This document shows, piece by piece, positions 33,331-47,300 of a stretch of DNA of 64,000 nt. The DNA is taken from assembly GCA_028283505.1 (NCBI GenBank), contig JAPOFX010000001.1, positions 201,127 through 265,126 on the forward strand, written 5' to 3'. The stretch comes from Candidatus Poseidoniales archaeon (GTDB taxonomy: Archaea; Thermoplasmatota; Poseidoniia; Poseidoniales; Thalassarchaeaceae). The position numbers and the translations under genes were made by a program. Under the pieces are notes generated by a model, which did not search any database, was not told where the DNA came from, and saw only the letters and a program-made list of their open reading frames with translations. Numbering within the stretch: the first letter of the stretch is position 1; the number at the start of each line of letters is the position of its first letter.

Positions 33331-33909
33331 TCACTCAATAATTTCCACTTTACCGTCAATAATGTCAATTCTCGCCAGAGTCCTGATTCTCCAATCAGGT
33401 CGTTCCTTAGATAGACGCTCCCGTCCATCTCCCTTTTCAATCGCTATGATGATATCTTGGAGCTTAGCACCGATTCCCTCAATGGCATCTAATATGGGCT
33501 CCAGGGTCCCTCCCGTGGAGATTACATCATCCACGATTAGTAACCTTTCACCGGGTCTGATATCATTTATGTAAGTTGTAGATTCCGAATAGCCAGTGGA
33601 AACTTCCACCTTTACTTCTCCCTCCATCCCATAGGAACGCTTCCGAATTACCACGGTCGGTTTCCCCGTTACTTCACCGACAGAGGCCAGAAGAGGGAGT
33701 CCCATGGCCTCGACACTGGCAATTAGATCAATCTTAGACCAATCTACCATTGATACTATTAGGTCCCTAGTAGCTCTTAGCACACTTGGGTCCATCCTAG
33801 GTATACCATCGGAGATTGGATGAATGAAGTACGGATAATCTCCCTTCCAGATAATCGGTGCACCCCTGAGGGATTCCTGAAGAATTGTTAGTGGGTCACC
33901 GGGCTCCAT
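33331..33909 (-). CDS. hpt: Archaeal hypoxanthine/guanine phosphoribosyltransferase
   Basis: Salvages hypoxanthine and guanine with PRPP. The 192-residue product has the PRPP loop L-L-I-V-D-D-V-I-S-T-G-G-T-L near residue 121-134 and the archaeal Hpt blocks W-K-G-D-Y-P-Y-F-I-H-P-I-S-D-G-I-P and I-R-K-R-S-Y-G-M-x-G-E. Orotate or adenine PRTases share the PRPP loop, but these blocks favour Hpt. ATG 33909 has gaggt at 8 nt; ATG 33915 is the near alternative; the longer frame overlaps L10e. It starts 11 nt after the L10e stop. Confidence 0.88.
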   Translation of the reverse strand: MEPGDPLTILQESLRGAPIIWKGDYPYFIHPISDGIPRMDPSVLRATRDLIVSMVDWSKIDLIASVEAMGLPLLASVGEVTGKPTVVIRKRSYGMEGEVKVEVSTGYSESTTYINDIRPGERLLIVDDVISTGGTLEPILDAIEGIGAKLQDIIIAIEKGDGRERLSKERPDWRIRTLARIDIIDGKVEIIE

Positions 33910-33920
33910 GCCCATCAACC

Positions 33921-34460
33921 TCAGATTTTGCCCTTCAAGTGCTCGACCCCTTTGACAACTTTCTGGGAGCAAGGAGTGGGGAACTTGCAACTCGCTTTAC
34001 GAAGGGCTTCCTTAGCCGCATCATAATTTTGAGGATTCATATGAATGGATACTATCGTCTGGCCTCTCTGAACTCTGGCAGCAGTGCCTACATTCTTTCC
34101 GAAGGCTTGCCTCATTCCTTGAGATACACGGTCCGCGCCAGCACCCGTAGCTTGTTTGTTTTCGCGAAGTATCTGATGGGGGTAAACATGTATCCTGAGC
34201 GCATAACCATCAGCTCCCGCAGAGCTCCTGATAGTCGAATTAGCGACTTGTCTGGCGGCTTCTAGCGCAGTGTCTCTAATTTGACATGCATTGTCGGAGG
34301 TCAACTCCATGACTACAGGGAAATCACCAGCTTCAGCAGCCTTTCTGTTCCCCAAGAAGTACCTGAGGATTCTATTATTTGGGACTCCTCCTGTGTACTC
34401 TCTGCGAGTGAAGGATTGCCCCTTTACTTGACGATACATCTTCGCCGGCTTGCGTGCCAC
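33921..34460 (-). CDS. rpl10e: Ribosomal protein L10e (uL16)
   Basis: Large-subunit ribosomal protein of the uL16 family. It begins M-A-R-K-P-A-K-M-Y-R and has R-E-Y-T-G-G-V-P, R-I-H-V-Y-P-H-Q-I-L-R-E-N-K and G-A-G-A-D-R-V-S-Q-G-M-R-Q-A-F-G-K, all diagnostic. The 179-residue length is normal. The start is GTG 34460; a strong gaggtg on the minus strand (34466-34471) lies 5 nt upstream and a TATA-like gattaaatatg at 34493-34504. It opens the minus-strand run L10e, Hpt, Dph2, Orc1, S6e, aIF2 gamma, PIN. Confidence 0.96.
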   Translation of the reverse strand: MARKPAKMYRQVKGQSFTRREYTGGVPNNRILRYFLGNRKAAEAGDFPVVMELTSDNACQIRDTALEAARQVANSTIRSSAGADGYALRIHVYPHQILRENKQATGAGADRVSQGMRQAFGKNVGTAARVQRGQTIVSIHMNPQNYDAAKEALRKASCKFPTPCSQKVVKGVEHLKGKI

Positions 34461-34492
34461 ATACTCACCTCTCTGGCCGGCGACTGACCCCC

Positions 34493-34504
34493 CATATTTA
34501 ATCG
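34493..34504 (-). promoter_or_regulatory. TATA box for the L10e operon
   Basis: cgattaaatatg lies about 40 nt upstream of the GTG start, leaving a short 5' leader that holds the gaggtg ribosome-binding site. A good match to an archaeal TATA box. Confidence 0.55.
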
Positions 34505-34527
34505 TGAGGACAGAGATACGATTTTAT

Positions 34528-35472
34528 TCACATGCCAGATACTTGCTCGCTCTGTCTTTGAACCTCCCTAACTCCAAAGACTATCATCGAAAATCCTAAC
34601 ACCATTGTGATTCCGATACTCTCATTCAGTAACAGCCAGCCACCAAGTACACCGAACACAGGGACCAAGAAAACATATGATGATGCCGCTGTCGCCCCAA
34701 TTTTGTCGATACCTCTTGCGAACCACACATAGGTCAGAACAGTAGAAACTATGCCTAGATATGCTACAGAAATCCACTCAGTGGTATTAGGAATCGGAAT
34801 GCCAGACTGCCATATCTCAGCCATCATCCAAGGAGTGAGTAGGAGCCATCCCACAATAGAGTACCATACAACAATCTCTAGTGAAGTTCCTATTGTTCCA
34901 TCAAGAAGTGCCAACTTAGTCAGGTTACTAGTAGCCGCCCACATCAATGCAGCAAGGCCTATCATAACCCCTCCAATCAATCGATGGTTAAATGGGATCT
35001 CAGTATTTGGGCTCCAACCAATCACTATGGCTACCCCAATCAATCCTGAAAATAGGCCGATGATCATCCTCGGGCTAAGCCTCTGGCCAAGAAGTGGAAC
35101 TGCGAGGAGTACTGTGAATACCGGATTCATTGGAATGATCATTGATGCATCGCCAGCAGCCGTCCACTTCATACCGTTCATGAACAGGAGTTGATACCCC
35201 ATTGTCCCCAAAAGAGCCATCAAGAGGGTGTATTTCCACGCTTTCTTTCCACTGGGAAGCACGCGCGCCCCATCCTTGTTCCTGTAAATCCAGCACCATA
35301 TCAAGAATCCCGACACTGCGAAGACATACCTCAACCAGGCAGAGGTAGCGGGCCCCATACTAGCTCTATCATCTTCTAAGCCGTAACTCAAGAATCTCCC
35401 CACAGCCCAAGTAGACCCCCAAACTGCGGAGACAAGTAAGAGTAGTAGATGGGTCTTCACTTCTCCTGACAT
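34528..35472 (-). CDS. EamA/DMT-family transporter
   Basis: The 314-residue product has ten hydrophobic helices in two EamA repeats of five, beginning V-S-A-V-W-G-S-T-W-A, with P-M-N-P-V-F-T-V-L-L-A at the end of the first repeat and S-S-Y-V-F-L-V-P-V-F-G-V-L-G-G in the second. Members export amino acids, metabolites or nucleobases; substrate cannot be inferred. It lies 25 nt downstream of aroA with a TATA-like aattaaatttt inside the gap, so it may have its own promoter. Confidence 0.9.
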   Translation of the reverse strand: MSGEVKTHLLLLLVSAVWGSTWAVGRFLSYGLEDDRASMGPATSAWLRYVFAVSGFLIWCWIYRNKDGARVLPSGKKAWKYTLLMALLGTMGYQLLFMNGMKWTAAGDASMIIPMNPVFTVLLAVPLLGQRLSPRMIIGLFSGLIGVAIVIGWSPNTEIPFNHRLIGGVMIGLAALMWAATSNLTKLALLDGTIGTSLEIVVWYSIVGWLLLTPWMMAEIWQSGIPIPNTTEWISVAYLGIVSTVLTYVWFARGIDKIGATAASSYVFLVPVFGVLGGWLLLNESIGITMVLGFSMIVFGVREVQRQSEQVSGM

Positions 35473-35497
35473 TTTGAAACCCTACTCAAAATTTAAT

Positions 35498-36685
35498 TCA
35501 CCCGCAGATTTCTTCCAACTGTTGCACAAATCTAGAATCTGTAGCACTGACACATTCCGGACCCTCTATGTCTCCTCCTACTTTCGAAGCCAAAATCATG
35601 GCCGTCATTGCCATTCTATGGTCTGAGTATGTCTCTACGGGGTTTTCAGGACGTCTTATGGTCTGATTCCCAGGTATGATTATGCCGTCATCAGACTCCT
35701 GAGTTTTAATCCCGAATTCTCCAAGCATCCTCACGGTCATCGAAATTCTATCGCTCTCCTTGCCTCTTGCATGCGGGCATCCGATTATTCTCCCTCCAGA
35801 TCCTAGTGCCATTATGGCGGCCGATGGCGTGATTATGTCCGACGCATCCTTCAGATTCAGGACCTTCTTACCAGACTCCATATTCCGTATTGCGAGCCCC
35901 AGGCCCCGGATATCCTCAGTTCTGTTCGTTCTAATGTCCACATCGTGTAATCTTGAGAACAGGGTCCCCATGGGACTTAGGCTCTGCTCTCCATAAACTG
36001 AAATTTCTGAAGGAGCGTTGACTTCCCACGGGGTTAAGTTGAGTATTCCGTTCTCAGTTTTGACCTCAATTCCCGATTTTAAGCAAATTTCTTTGGTCAA
36101 CTCCCAATATCCTAAGCTTACCGGGAGTCCCCTCAATGAGAGCGATATATCGGACTCTAGATTTGGTGATGCAAGAACCATTGCCGAAGCACCTTGGCTT
36201 GTTTCTCCCCAATCGAGAGTGGCCTTTTTGAGGCATATTTTGCCAGAAATTTTCCTAGGAATTGAGTAATTACTAACCTCACAGCCCAGCTGTACTAAAG
36301 CCTCGCAGAGTCCTCGGGATTTTCTCCTCCTCAAGGAATCGTCCCCGTCGATAATAGCGGTCCCATCAAGACATGCGGACATGGCGGATATCACATTAGC
36401 AGTGGTCCCCGAGTTCCCGCATTGAAGATCGTGGTCTGGAATAAATAAACCATCCCTTTTTCCACAAACAAACCAATTATCACCATGAAAGTCAATCTCT
36501 GAGCCCATTGACGCTAGGCACCTTGCCATTGAGACGGAATCTTCTCCTGGAATTCCTGAGAATGAGATCCGGACATCATTTTGTCCCTGCGAGCAAAGAG
36601 CCAACCATCTTATTATGTGGCTTTTCGATGGAGGTAGAATCCAATCAAAGGAGCCACTGAGACTGGCGCCATCGAACTCCCACAT
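35498..36685 (-). CDS. aroA: 3-phosphoshikimate 1-carboxyvinyltransferase (EPSP synthase)
   Basis: Adds enolpyruvate from PEP to shikimate 3-phosphate. The 395-residue product has L-P-P-S-K-S at 17-22, G-N-S-G-T-T-A-N near 89-96, D-D-S-L-R-R-R-K-S-R-G-L near 113-124, the late D-H-R-M-A-M-T and G-P-E-C-V-S-A-T-D-S. All are family signatures. It is slightly short compared with bacterial AroA (~430). It lies 15 nt downstream of the DUF4105 gene. AroD is encoded on the other strand at 42666-43463. Confidence 0.95.
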   Translation of the reverse strand: MWEFDGASLSGSFDWILPPSKSHIIRWLALCSQGQNDVRISFSGIPGEDSVSMARCLASMGSEIDFHGDNWFVCGKRDGLFIPDHDLQCGNSGTTANVISAMSACLDGTAIIDGDDSLRRRKSRGLCEALVQLGCEVSNYSIPRKISGKICLKKATLDWGETSQGASAMVLASPNLESDISLSLRGLPVSLGYWELTKEICLKSGIEVKTENGILNLTPWEVNAPSEISVYGEQSLSPMGTLFSRLHDVDIRTNRTEDIRGLGLAIRNMESGKKVLNLKDASDIITPSAAIMALGSGGRIIGCPHARGKESDRISMTVRMLGEFGIKTQESDDGIIIPGNQTIRRPENPVETYSDHRMAMTAMILASKVGGDIEGPECVSATDSRFVQQLEEICG

Positions 36686-36700
36686 GATACCACGTGGCGC

Positions 36701-37561
36701 TCATTCATGTTGAATCCTCGTATCCATACCTCTAATCCAGTCTCCGAAATCACGTGAGTCATCCCATTTTTCGGAAATAGAATCAATCAAGCTCGATTCC
36801 ATAGTCTCGTCAATATTGCCGGACGACTTGACCAAGTTATTCCTTAGCAACATTTTTGGACTCAATCCGGGCATTAAAATCCCGATAGCCCAAGGAACCC
36901 TTCCAGGGTAGACCTCGTTCACATGATTCACTATATTTGTTGTGCATGTATTGGTTATTGTGTTGTACCACTCAGGATCTTTTGCCAGTTTATTTGTCCT
37001 TCTAAGGTACGACTCCAGCATCCTTCTTTCATTTCCGGGCCCTAGTACTACCCCTTCGAACAAATGAGTCTTAGATTTTCTTCTGCATCTAGATCTCACT
37101 CCAATAATATCACTCTCAGTCCCCCAGACGTAAATCAGTTCATATGATCTAAACATTCCTTTGAGAGGGTGAAATCGTGACCCCTCCTTCCTTCGTACCT
37201 CTATTGAGCATGCAAGCCTCCTCCCATCATCAAATTCATAGCTCAAAATCGTGTGTGCCATTTCCTTCCTTTCAGGACTGAAATACTCCAGAATAAACCA
37301 AATCTTCCTAACTTTATTCAAATCAATGGTCATATCAATCCATCTCTCATCATAATCTTTAGTGGTTCTCCAACTGAAGTCCCTCACATTCTTTATGTGC
37401 GCTTTATCCCCAGTGATTTCGACACTAGCTAGTCTTTGATTGTCATTAACCCAAGATCTATCATTCGAGGGAGTCATGGCAAAATGTCTTCTGAGCAGGA
37501 AAATCACGATGAGGAGTGTTATGGAAATAGCCACGAAGGACAGCTCTGCAATTTCTACCAC
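36701..37561 (-). CDS. DUF4105 membrane-anchored protein
   Basis: The 286-residue product has one N-terminal membrane anchor (residues 5-25) then an outward-facing domain typical of DUF4105 (Lnb N-terminal periplasmic-type): F-S-W-R-T-T-K-D-Y-D-E-R-W-I-D, A-H-T-I-L-S-Y-E-F, L-A-C-S-I-E-V-R, F-R-S-Y-E-L-I-Y-V-W-G-T-E-S-D and Y-N-T-I-T-N-T-C-T-T-N-I. The conserved His and Cys suggest an NlpC/P60-like hydrolase fold, but the substrate is unknown. The start is GTG 37561 with no in-frame ATG before the anchor. It lies 44 nt downstream of the tRNA-Ser on the same strand. Confidence 0.87.
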   Translation of the reverse strand: MVEIAELSFVAISITLLIVIFLLRRHFAMTPSNDRSWVNDNQRLASVEITGDKAHIKNVRDFSWRTTKDYDERWIDMTIDLNKVRKIWFILEYFSPERKEMAHTILSYEFDDGRRLACSIEVRRKEGSRFHPLKGMFRSYELIYVWGTESDIIGVRSRCRRKSKTHLFEGVVLGPGNERRMLESYLRRTNKLAKDPEWYNTITNTCTTNIVNHVNEVYPGRVPWAIGILMPGLSPKMLLRNNLVKSSGNIDETMESSLIDSISEKWDDSRDFGDWIRGMDTRIQHE

Positions 37562-37605
37562 GCCTCATGGAGTTGGTAAGGACGAATAACTCATCCCCAG
37601 ATTCG

Positions 37606-37692
37606 TGGCGCGGCAGGGGAGATTCGAACTCCCGAGGTGAAACACCACTGGATTAGCAATCCAGCGCAATGGCCAGGCTATGCGACTGCCGC
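37606..37692 (-). tRNA. trnS(gct): tRNA-Ser(GCT) with encoded CCA
   Basis: The minus strand folds as a class II tRNA: acceptor GCGGCAG pairs with CTGCCGC, anticodon stem CTGGA/TCCAG encloses TTGCTAA with anticodon GCT (37655-37657), a short variable arm with GGTG-TTTC-ACC follows, and the T stem GGGAG/CTCCC encloses TTCGAAT. The discriminator is G and CCA is encoded (37606-37608). There is no intron. A TATA-like ctacttaag (37719-37727) lies about 31 nt upstream. It reads AGC and AGU serine codons. Confidence 0.95.
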
Positions 37693-37734
37693 AATGGGCT
37701 AACGAACGAAGGCTCCCGCTTAAGTAGAGCGGTG

Positions 37735-42427
<4,693 letters not shown>

Positions 42428-42665
42428 ATCGTATTGGTATAATCTAACGGCAGGGGGTTATTCAACTCTGCGAATATATCGAGAAAAATAGGTCAATTTT
42501 ACTACTTATCATCTATGTTTGAGCTTCGCCCAAATCTCTTGATCAGGTAGCCAAAAAAGACTGAAAGGTGGTTTTTCTTTATCAACAAATCAGAGAAATT
42601 TCGAGTTACCATCGTTCTCAGATGGCGCGACACGATTAAACAGAATCCTAGGGTCGAGGCATCCA
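42428..42665. other. Divergent gyrB-aroD intergenic region
   Basis: It carries the gyrB TATA-like box (42438-42447, minus) and the aroD TATA-like gattaaa (42634-42640, plus, about 28 nt before the aroD ATG, consistent with a leaderless aroD transcript). The bases between, about 42460-42630, are AT-rich and hold no ORF, tRNA or clear repeat. Confidence 0.5.
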
Positions 42666-43463
42666 ATGGAGTTACCGCTCGTGTGCGTTGTGTTGACCGG
42701 TTGTACGGTTGATGAGATGCTCAAGGATGCCTCCTTGGCCACAGCTGCCGGGGCTGATTTAGTTGAGGTTAGGCTCGACAAGCTTTGGACCAGGGAAATA
42801 GAGTTGGAGGAATCGGAAGAAGATAATGATGTAAAGAAATCCCGTAAGGAGGAAGTTGAGTACGAGGTTAAGCCGCTCGATTCAGTCGATCTAAAATCAG
42901 TACTTTCATCGTTCAAGCAGGGGATAGAATTACCAGTAATTCTTACATGTAGGCCTGAGAGACAGGGCGGTTACTATCCAGGTGATGAGTCCAGCAGGAT
43001 CGAGGTATTGAAGACAGCAATTGAGAGTGGTGTCAGTTGGGTTGACCTTGAAGTAGACATCAGCGCATCGGAAAGAAAGTCATTGATGGAAAAGGCCTTG
43101 GGAAAGACCAAGATAATAGCCTCTTATCACTCAGAGGAGCACCCTCCTCCGGCAAGTGAGATAGTGGCTGAGGTGGGAGATTATTCGAGTCAGGGTGATA
43201 TGGTTAAGATATGCTATCCGGTCCAAGGAACTGAAGGGGCATTAAGAATATTTGAAGCCGCATGGGAATTGAGGGATTCGGAGGTTGAGACGTCTGTAAT
43301 GGGACTTGGCCCGGGAGGGGACTGGGTTAGAATTCACGCCCCCTTACTAAGTCAGGGCATGGTGTACACAACAATGCAGGTTGGCTGGCATCTATCGCAC
43401 TCGGGAAGAATAAACGTTTCAGATTTGACAACTGCATGGAAACTTCTGGGCTATTCTGCGTAG
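42666..43463 (+). CDS. aroD: 3-dehydroquinate dehydratase, type I
   Basis: Dehydrates 3-dehydroquinate in the shikimate pathway through a Schiff base. E-V-R-L-D at 34-38, the catalytic His155 in A-S-Y-H and Lys181 in D-M-V-K-I-C-Y-P are present, and the C-terminus has G-P-G-G and Q-x-x-x-x-x-M near the substrate. Residues 41-72 are a highly charged insertion (E-L-E-E-S-E-E-D-N-D-V-K-K-S-R-K) not seen in ordinary type I enzymes. The 265-residue length reflects it. The stop overlaps the convergent gene by 13 nt. AroA lies at 35498-36685. Confidence 0.93.
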   Translation: MELPLVCVVLTGCTVDEMLKDASLATAAGADLVEVRLDKLWTREIELEESEEDNDVKKSRKEEVEYEVKPLDSVDLKSVLSSFKQGIELPVILTCRPERQGGYYPGDESSRIEVLKTAIESGVSWVDLEVDISASERKSLMEKALGKTKIIASYHSEEHPPPASEIVAEVGDYSSQGDMVKICYPVQGTEGALRIFEAAWELRDSEVETSVMGLGPGGDWVRIHAPLLSQGMVYTTMQVGWHLSHSGRINVSDLTTAWKLLGYSA

Positions 43464-44341
43464 TCCCGTGTACCACTCTGCTCGTCATCAAGATAAGGAA
43501 CTTCGCGACTTTCCTCCGCATTATCTCCCTCTTTTCCGTTTGACATGTACCTAGAATGAACAATCAATGGTGCAATTATACACGCTAAAGGTAATGAACC
43601 GACTAATAGAGTTGCAGTGAATTTTGGAATGTTCAAGCGATCTTCTACATCTATCAGAATTTCGACGTCAACATCCCCTCCGGGCGCACCAGTGTTCGTA
43701 TGTCTCCTATTGTTCCACCCATCAATTACGAGGTAATACAGTACGTCACCACCGCCAAAGAATCCAGAACCGCTGGAGTCAATGGCAACCGAGAACTCTT
43801 GATAGGTAACTCCTTCATATGCATGAACGTCCCTAAAGGGAAGCCAATCATCCATGTCCCTCCATTCAACAGGAAGCTGGTCGAATGCATCGAAGAAATA
43901 GGGGTCATCCCTCATACTATAGTACATCTTATATCTGTCCCAATTTGGTTCAGTCATCAAGTAGATATCTGAATTTGGGTTCAAAGGAGGGTCATCCTGA
44001 TTACTAGCAATACTAATGCAAAAAGTGTACATGTACCCAGGCACCAGCCTCATTCCGATAGCAGTTGCAGTGTCATTGTCTACAGTGAAGTCAGTGAATA
44101 AATCGGTGTCTAAGTCAAATCTTGGGTCTTCAACATTATCCCACCAGCTATCTTCGACCGGCTCTACTGAGATTCTGTTCCCATTGGAAGGGTCATTCAC
44201 TGCGGGAACGTTACAAGATCCCGTGCTCTGAGCAGATACCGTAGGAGAAAGTATCAGTGTGAGAACAAGAAGAAAATTAGGCGCTACTAAGAAGAAGCTG
44301 GTTAATATGGGGAAAACATTCGCTCTATTTCGTGTGACCAT
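43451..44341 (-). CDS. Secreted membrane-anchored protein of unknown function
   Basis: The 296-residue product has an N-terminal signal peptide (residues about 8-37, ending V-S-A-Q), an outside domain of about 200 residues rich in Asp, Trp and Tyr, and a C-terminal membrane helix A-T-L-L-V-G-S-L-P-L-A-C-I-I-A-P-L-I-V with an acidic cytoplasmic tail. The domain's V-L-Y-Y-L-V-I-D-G-W-N-N block recalls beta-sandwich modules of other secreted proteins. The ATG directly follows the stop of the large metalloprotease-like gene (TGA then ATG), so it is its operon partner and may be an accessory subunit. Confidence 0.7.
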   Translation of the reverse strand: MVTRNRANVFPILTSFFLVAPNFLLVLTLILSPTVSAQSTGSCNVPAVNDPSNGNRISVEPVEDSWWDNVEDPRFDLDTDLFTDFTVDNDTATAIGMRLVPGYMYTFCISIASNQDDPPLNPNSDIYLMTEPNWDRYKMYYSMRDDPYFFDAFDQLPVEWRDMDDWLPFRDVHAYEGVTYQEFSVAIDSSGSGFFGGGDVLYYLVIDGWNNRRHTNTGAPGGDVDVEILIDVEDRLNIPKFTATLLVGSLPLACIIAPLIVHSRYMSNGKEGDNAEESREVPYLDDEQSGTRDYAE

Positions 44342-47300
44342 TCAACGCCTCCTGGTTCTAATTGGACGCACATAGCCCGAATCAGCGTCTCTACGCTCTT
44401 CTTCTGACAGATACTTTGGCTGAGGAGGGGGTTTGTGTTGATCCATCCCAGGAAGGCCACCATCAGATTCAACTTCATCGACGTCATATGTTTCCATCAT
44501 ATCCTCGGCTTCAAGCTCTTCTTCGTCTTTCTGCCTCATTATAATCCAACCAAGGAGTAGGACAAGCCCAACCAGAGCGAGAAGTCCCCCACTCTCCCTG
44601 TTGGGAACTATATCCTCCCAAGTCAGATCTGCCAGTGACTTTGGTACGTACTCGTCTTCGGTAGACAGCACGGTGATCACATAGTCTCTCTCTGCGCAGA
44701 CGTTGACAGCATCGCATACTTGCATGGTAATCTTAATCTCTCCTTCTTCACTCCACGTTTCTGGATTCCAATCCCAGTCATTCTTGTAATCACCATCGCC
44801 ATCGGAGTCTACAGATGCATCCAGATCCCACCTGACTACCAAGTCATCAGATAGAGAATCGTCCATATCATTTGTGAAGTCCCCATCTCCATCCGAGTCA
44901 ATCGTTGTGTCAGAATCAATCCATGCAACAAGCCCGTCTTCTAAGTCCTGATCATAAACACTATAATTCAAGTAAACTGAATCCCCCACGTTGACGTAAT
45001 CAGAAGAAATAGGGCTATCAGTTAGAATCACCGGAGACTCCGAAACAACCACATCAATGGACGTGCTGTTTGTTTCCCCTCCTTCAAATCCATCTACCAC
45101 GGTCAGGGTAACTGTATAGGACCCAGGAATCGTATATTGATGCCAAGCTATTCCTCCCTCCACTTGAGGACTAGCATCTCCGAAGTCCCAAATCCATCTA
45201 GTAATCCCATTCCAGTCCACATCTTCACTGTCCATTGAGGATTTTCCAACAAAGGCGGGGTCCGAGTCATAACTTCTGGATCCATCAAACTTGATGAAGC
45301 TCATCGGAGAGACAAATACATCACCAGATTCTGTTTGAGGGACTTGCCAGATAACCTGTTCGGAATCAGTTGGCTCCCGTTTCAAAATAGAACCATTCAC
45401 GTTTGGACAAGAGAAGTCGATCATTGGAACTGGTAGGGGATTTTCGATCCTCAAACTAAATGATTTCTCAGCTGAAGAAAGTCCGAGCACGTCAATGACT
45501 ATCAGTGATACCGTGTATAGACCCGGTTCCATGAATGTGTGACTTACAGATGTAGTATTCTCTATTGTTTCAGGTAAATCAGAGATGGACCATATAGTAG
45601 AGAGCTGAGTTGAGTCCCCATCAGGATCAAATGAGTAACTCGTGAAGGTATATGTTGTGTCCACGGTACCGTCACCAGGTCTTGAAAAGACCGCAACCGG
45701 CCTCTGATTAATCACATTGACCTGGATAGTAGCAGAGGTCGAGTTCCCATCGTCATCGATAACAGTCAATCCTATATTTTTCAGTCCCGGAGTTAACCAT
45801 CCAACTACTGGGTTGGCCAAGTCAGATGAGAAATGAGAGAAATCTGAGGTCATAGTCATGCCTCCTCCGTCAAGATTTACCCCCTCTTCAAAGGTCCAAT
45901 CATAGCTTACTATCATCCCATCACTATCAGTGAATACTACAGGGAGCTCAAGCGGTGTAAGGGTGTATGTCTGAAGTTGGCTATCGAAAATTTGTTGTGG
46001 CACTCTGTTTAGTATCCTGATGAATATAGTATGCTCAACATCGTGAATTCCATCACTGACTAGGAGCGAAAGAGTGTAGATTATCCCATCAGAACTTCCA
46101 TCAACCCACGAGTGACTGGATTCGTATAATCCGATTCCAGATTCTATCTCACCATCTCCCCAGTTCCATTCAAAGTAGAGTTCTTCCAAGGGCAGATTGT
46201 CAGTAGTTCCCAGCGCGGAGAACATCACCTGTTGGTTCGTCATCAGGATTAATTCTTCTGAAACCACAACACCTTCTACGGAAATCTCGGGTATGGGGTC
46301 GCTAGTATCCTCGACGATAACATTCCATGTCTGTGCTTCAGAGTAGTATCCACCTTGATCCATTACAGTCAGGACTATTGGGTAAGTTCCAGGCTCCAAA
46401 TATTGGTGTACTGGATTTTTGAGTGTTGATGATACGTTATCCCCCAGGTCCCAAAAATATGCAATGGGTGTTTCGTTGTTCGAGAAAGAGCCGTTCTCCA
46501 TCCCAAAGCCCCATTCATCGTAACCGGATCCGAACATATTCACAGGGAGCCATGTCTGGGTCGAATTAACCGATACGGAAATTGAAGCTACTGGCTCCAT
46601 ATTGGCCAATTGCAGAGGCAATGAGAACGCTTGATCAACCAAGGATGATGTCACATCCCTTATGTCTATTCCAAAGGTCCATTCAGAGCTGTATGGAGGA
46701 GTGAACCATACGCTCTTCTCGGTTGCAATGCTATTTCCCGCACTTACCGAGAAAACTTTGGTATCAACGAGAGTGTTGTTTGAGAAAGCATCTACTGTGA
46801 CTTCTAGTATCTCGAAAAATGAGTTTGAGACAATATCAAGATCAATTTGCACACTGTCCGACAGGCCATCCTCGTCTCTATCGAACCCCTCTATACTGTC
46901 AATTGATACCTCAGCGGGATCAGTGACCAGCATGGCTTGGACCGTGACAGTGGCGGTAGGATAGCTTCCAGAAGTTATCCCGCAGGTGGCATAGTTGTAA
47001 TCACAATCATCAACAGTAGACTCATACCAAGTTGTCATCCAAACCTCGTCAACATCGGTTCCAAATCCATGAATCAAGCCAGTAATTGAACCAGTTACTT
47101 GATCGACCCTCATTCTGCTCATGGACCAACTCCCGGTACTGCTGTCCTTGGCGAGCAAGGCCCCTTCAAATCCAAATTCTGATGGTTGGGCCATGATATT
47201 CAGAGGGGCCCCAGATCCCTGATTGAATTTGTATGCCCTCATTCCCCACCCCTCCAGTTCTTGTAGGGGGCTTGTCCATGGGTTCACCCATTGATCGTTA

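Noticed and set aside
37606-37692. Intron in tRNA-Ser
   Set aside because: The anticodon loop is exactly seven bases and all stems close without extra sequence.
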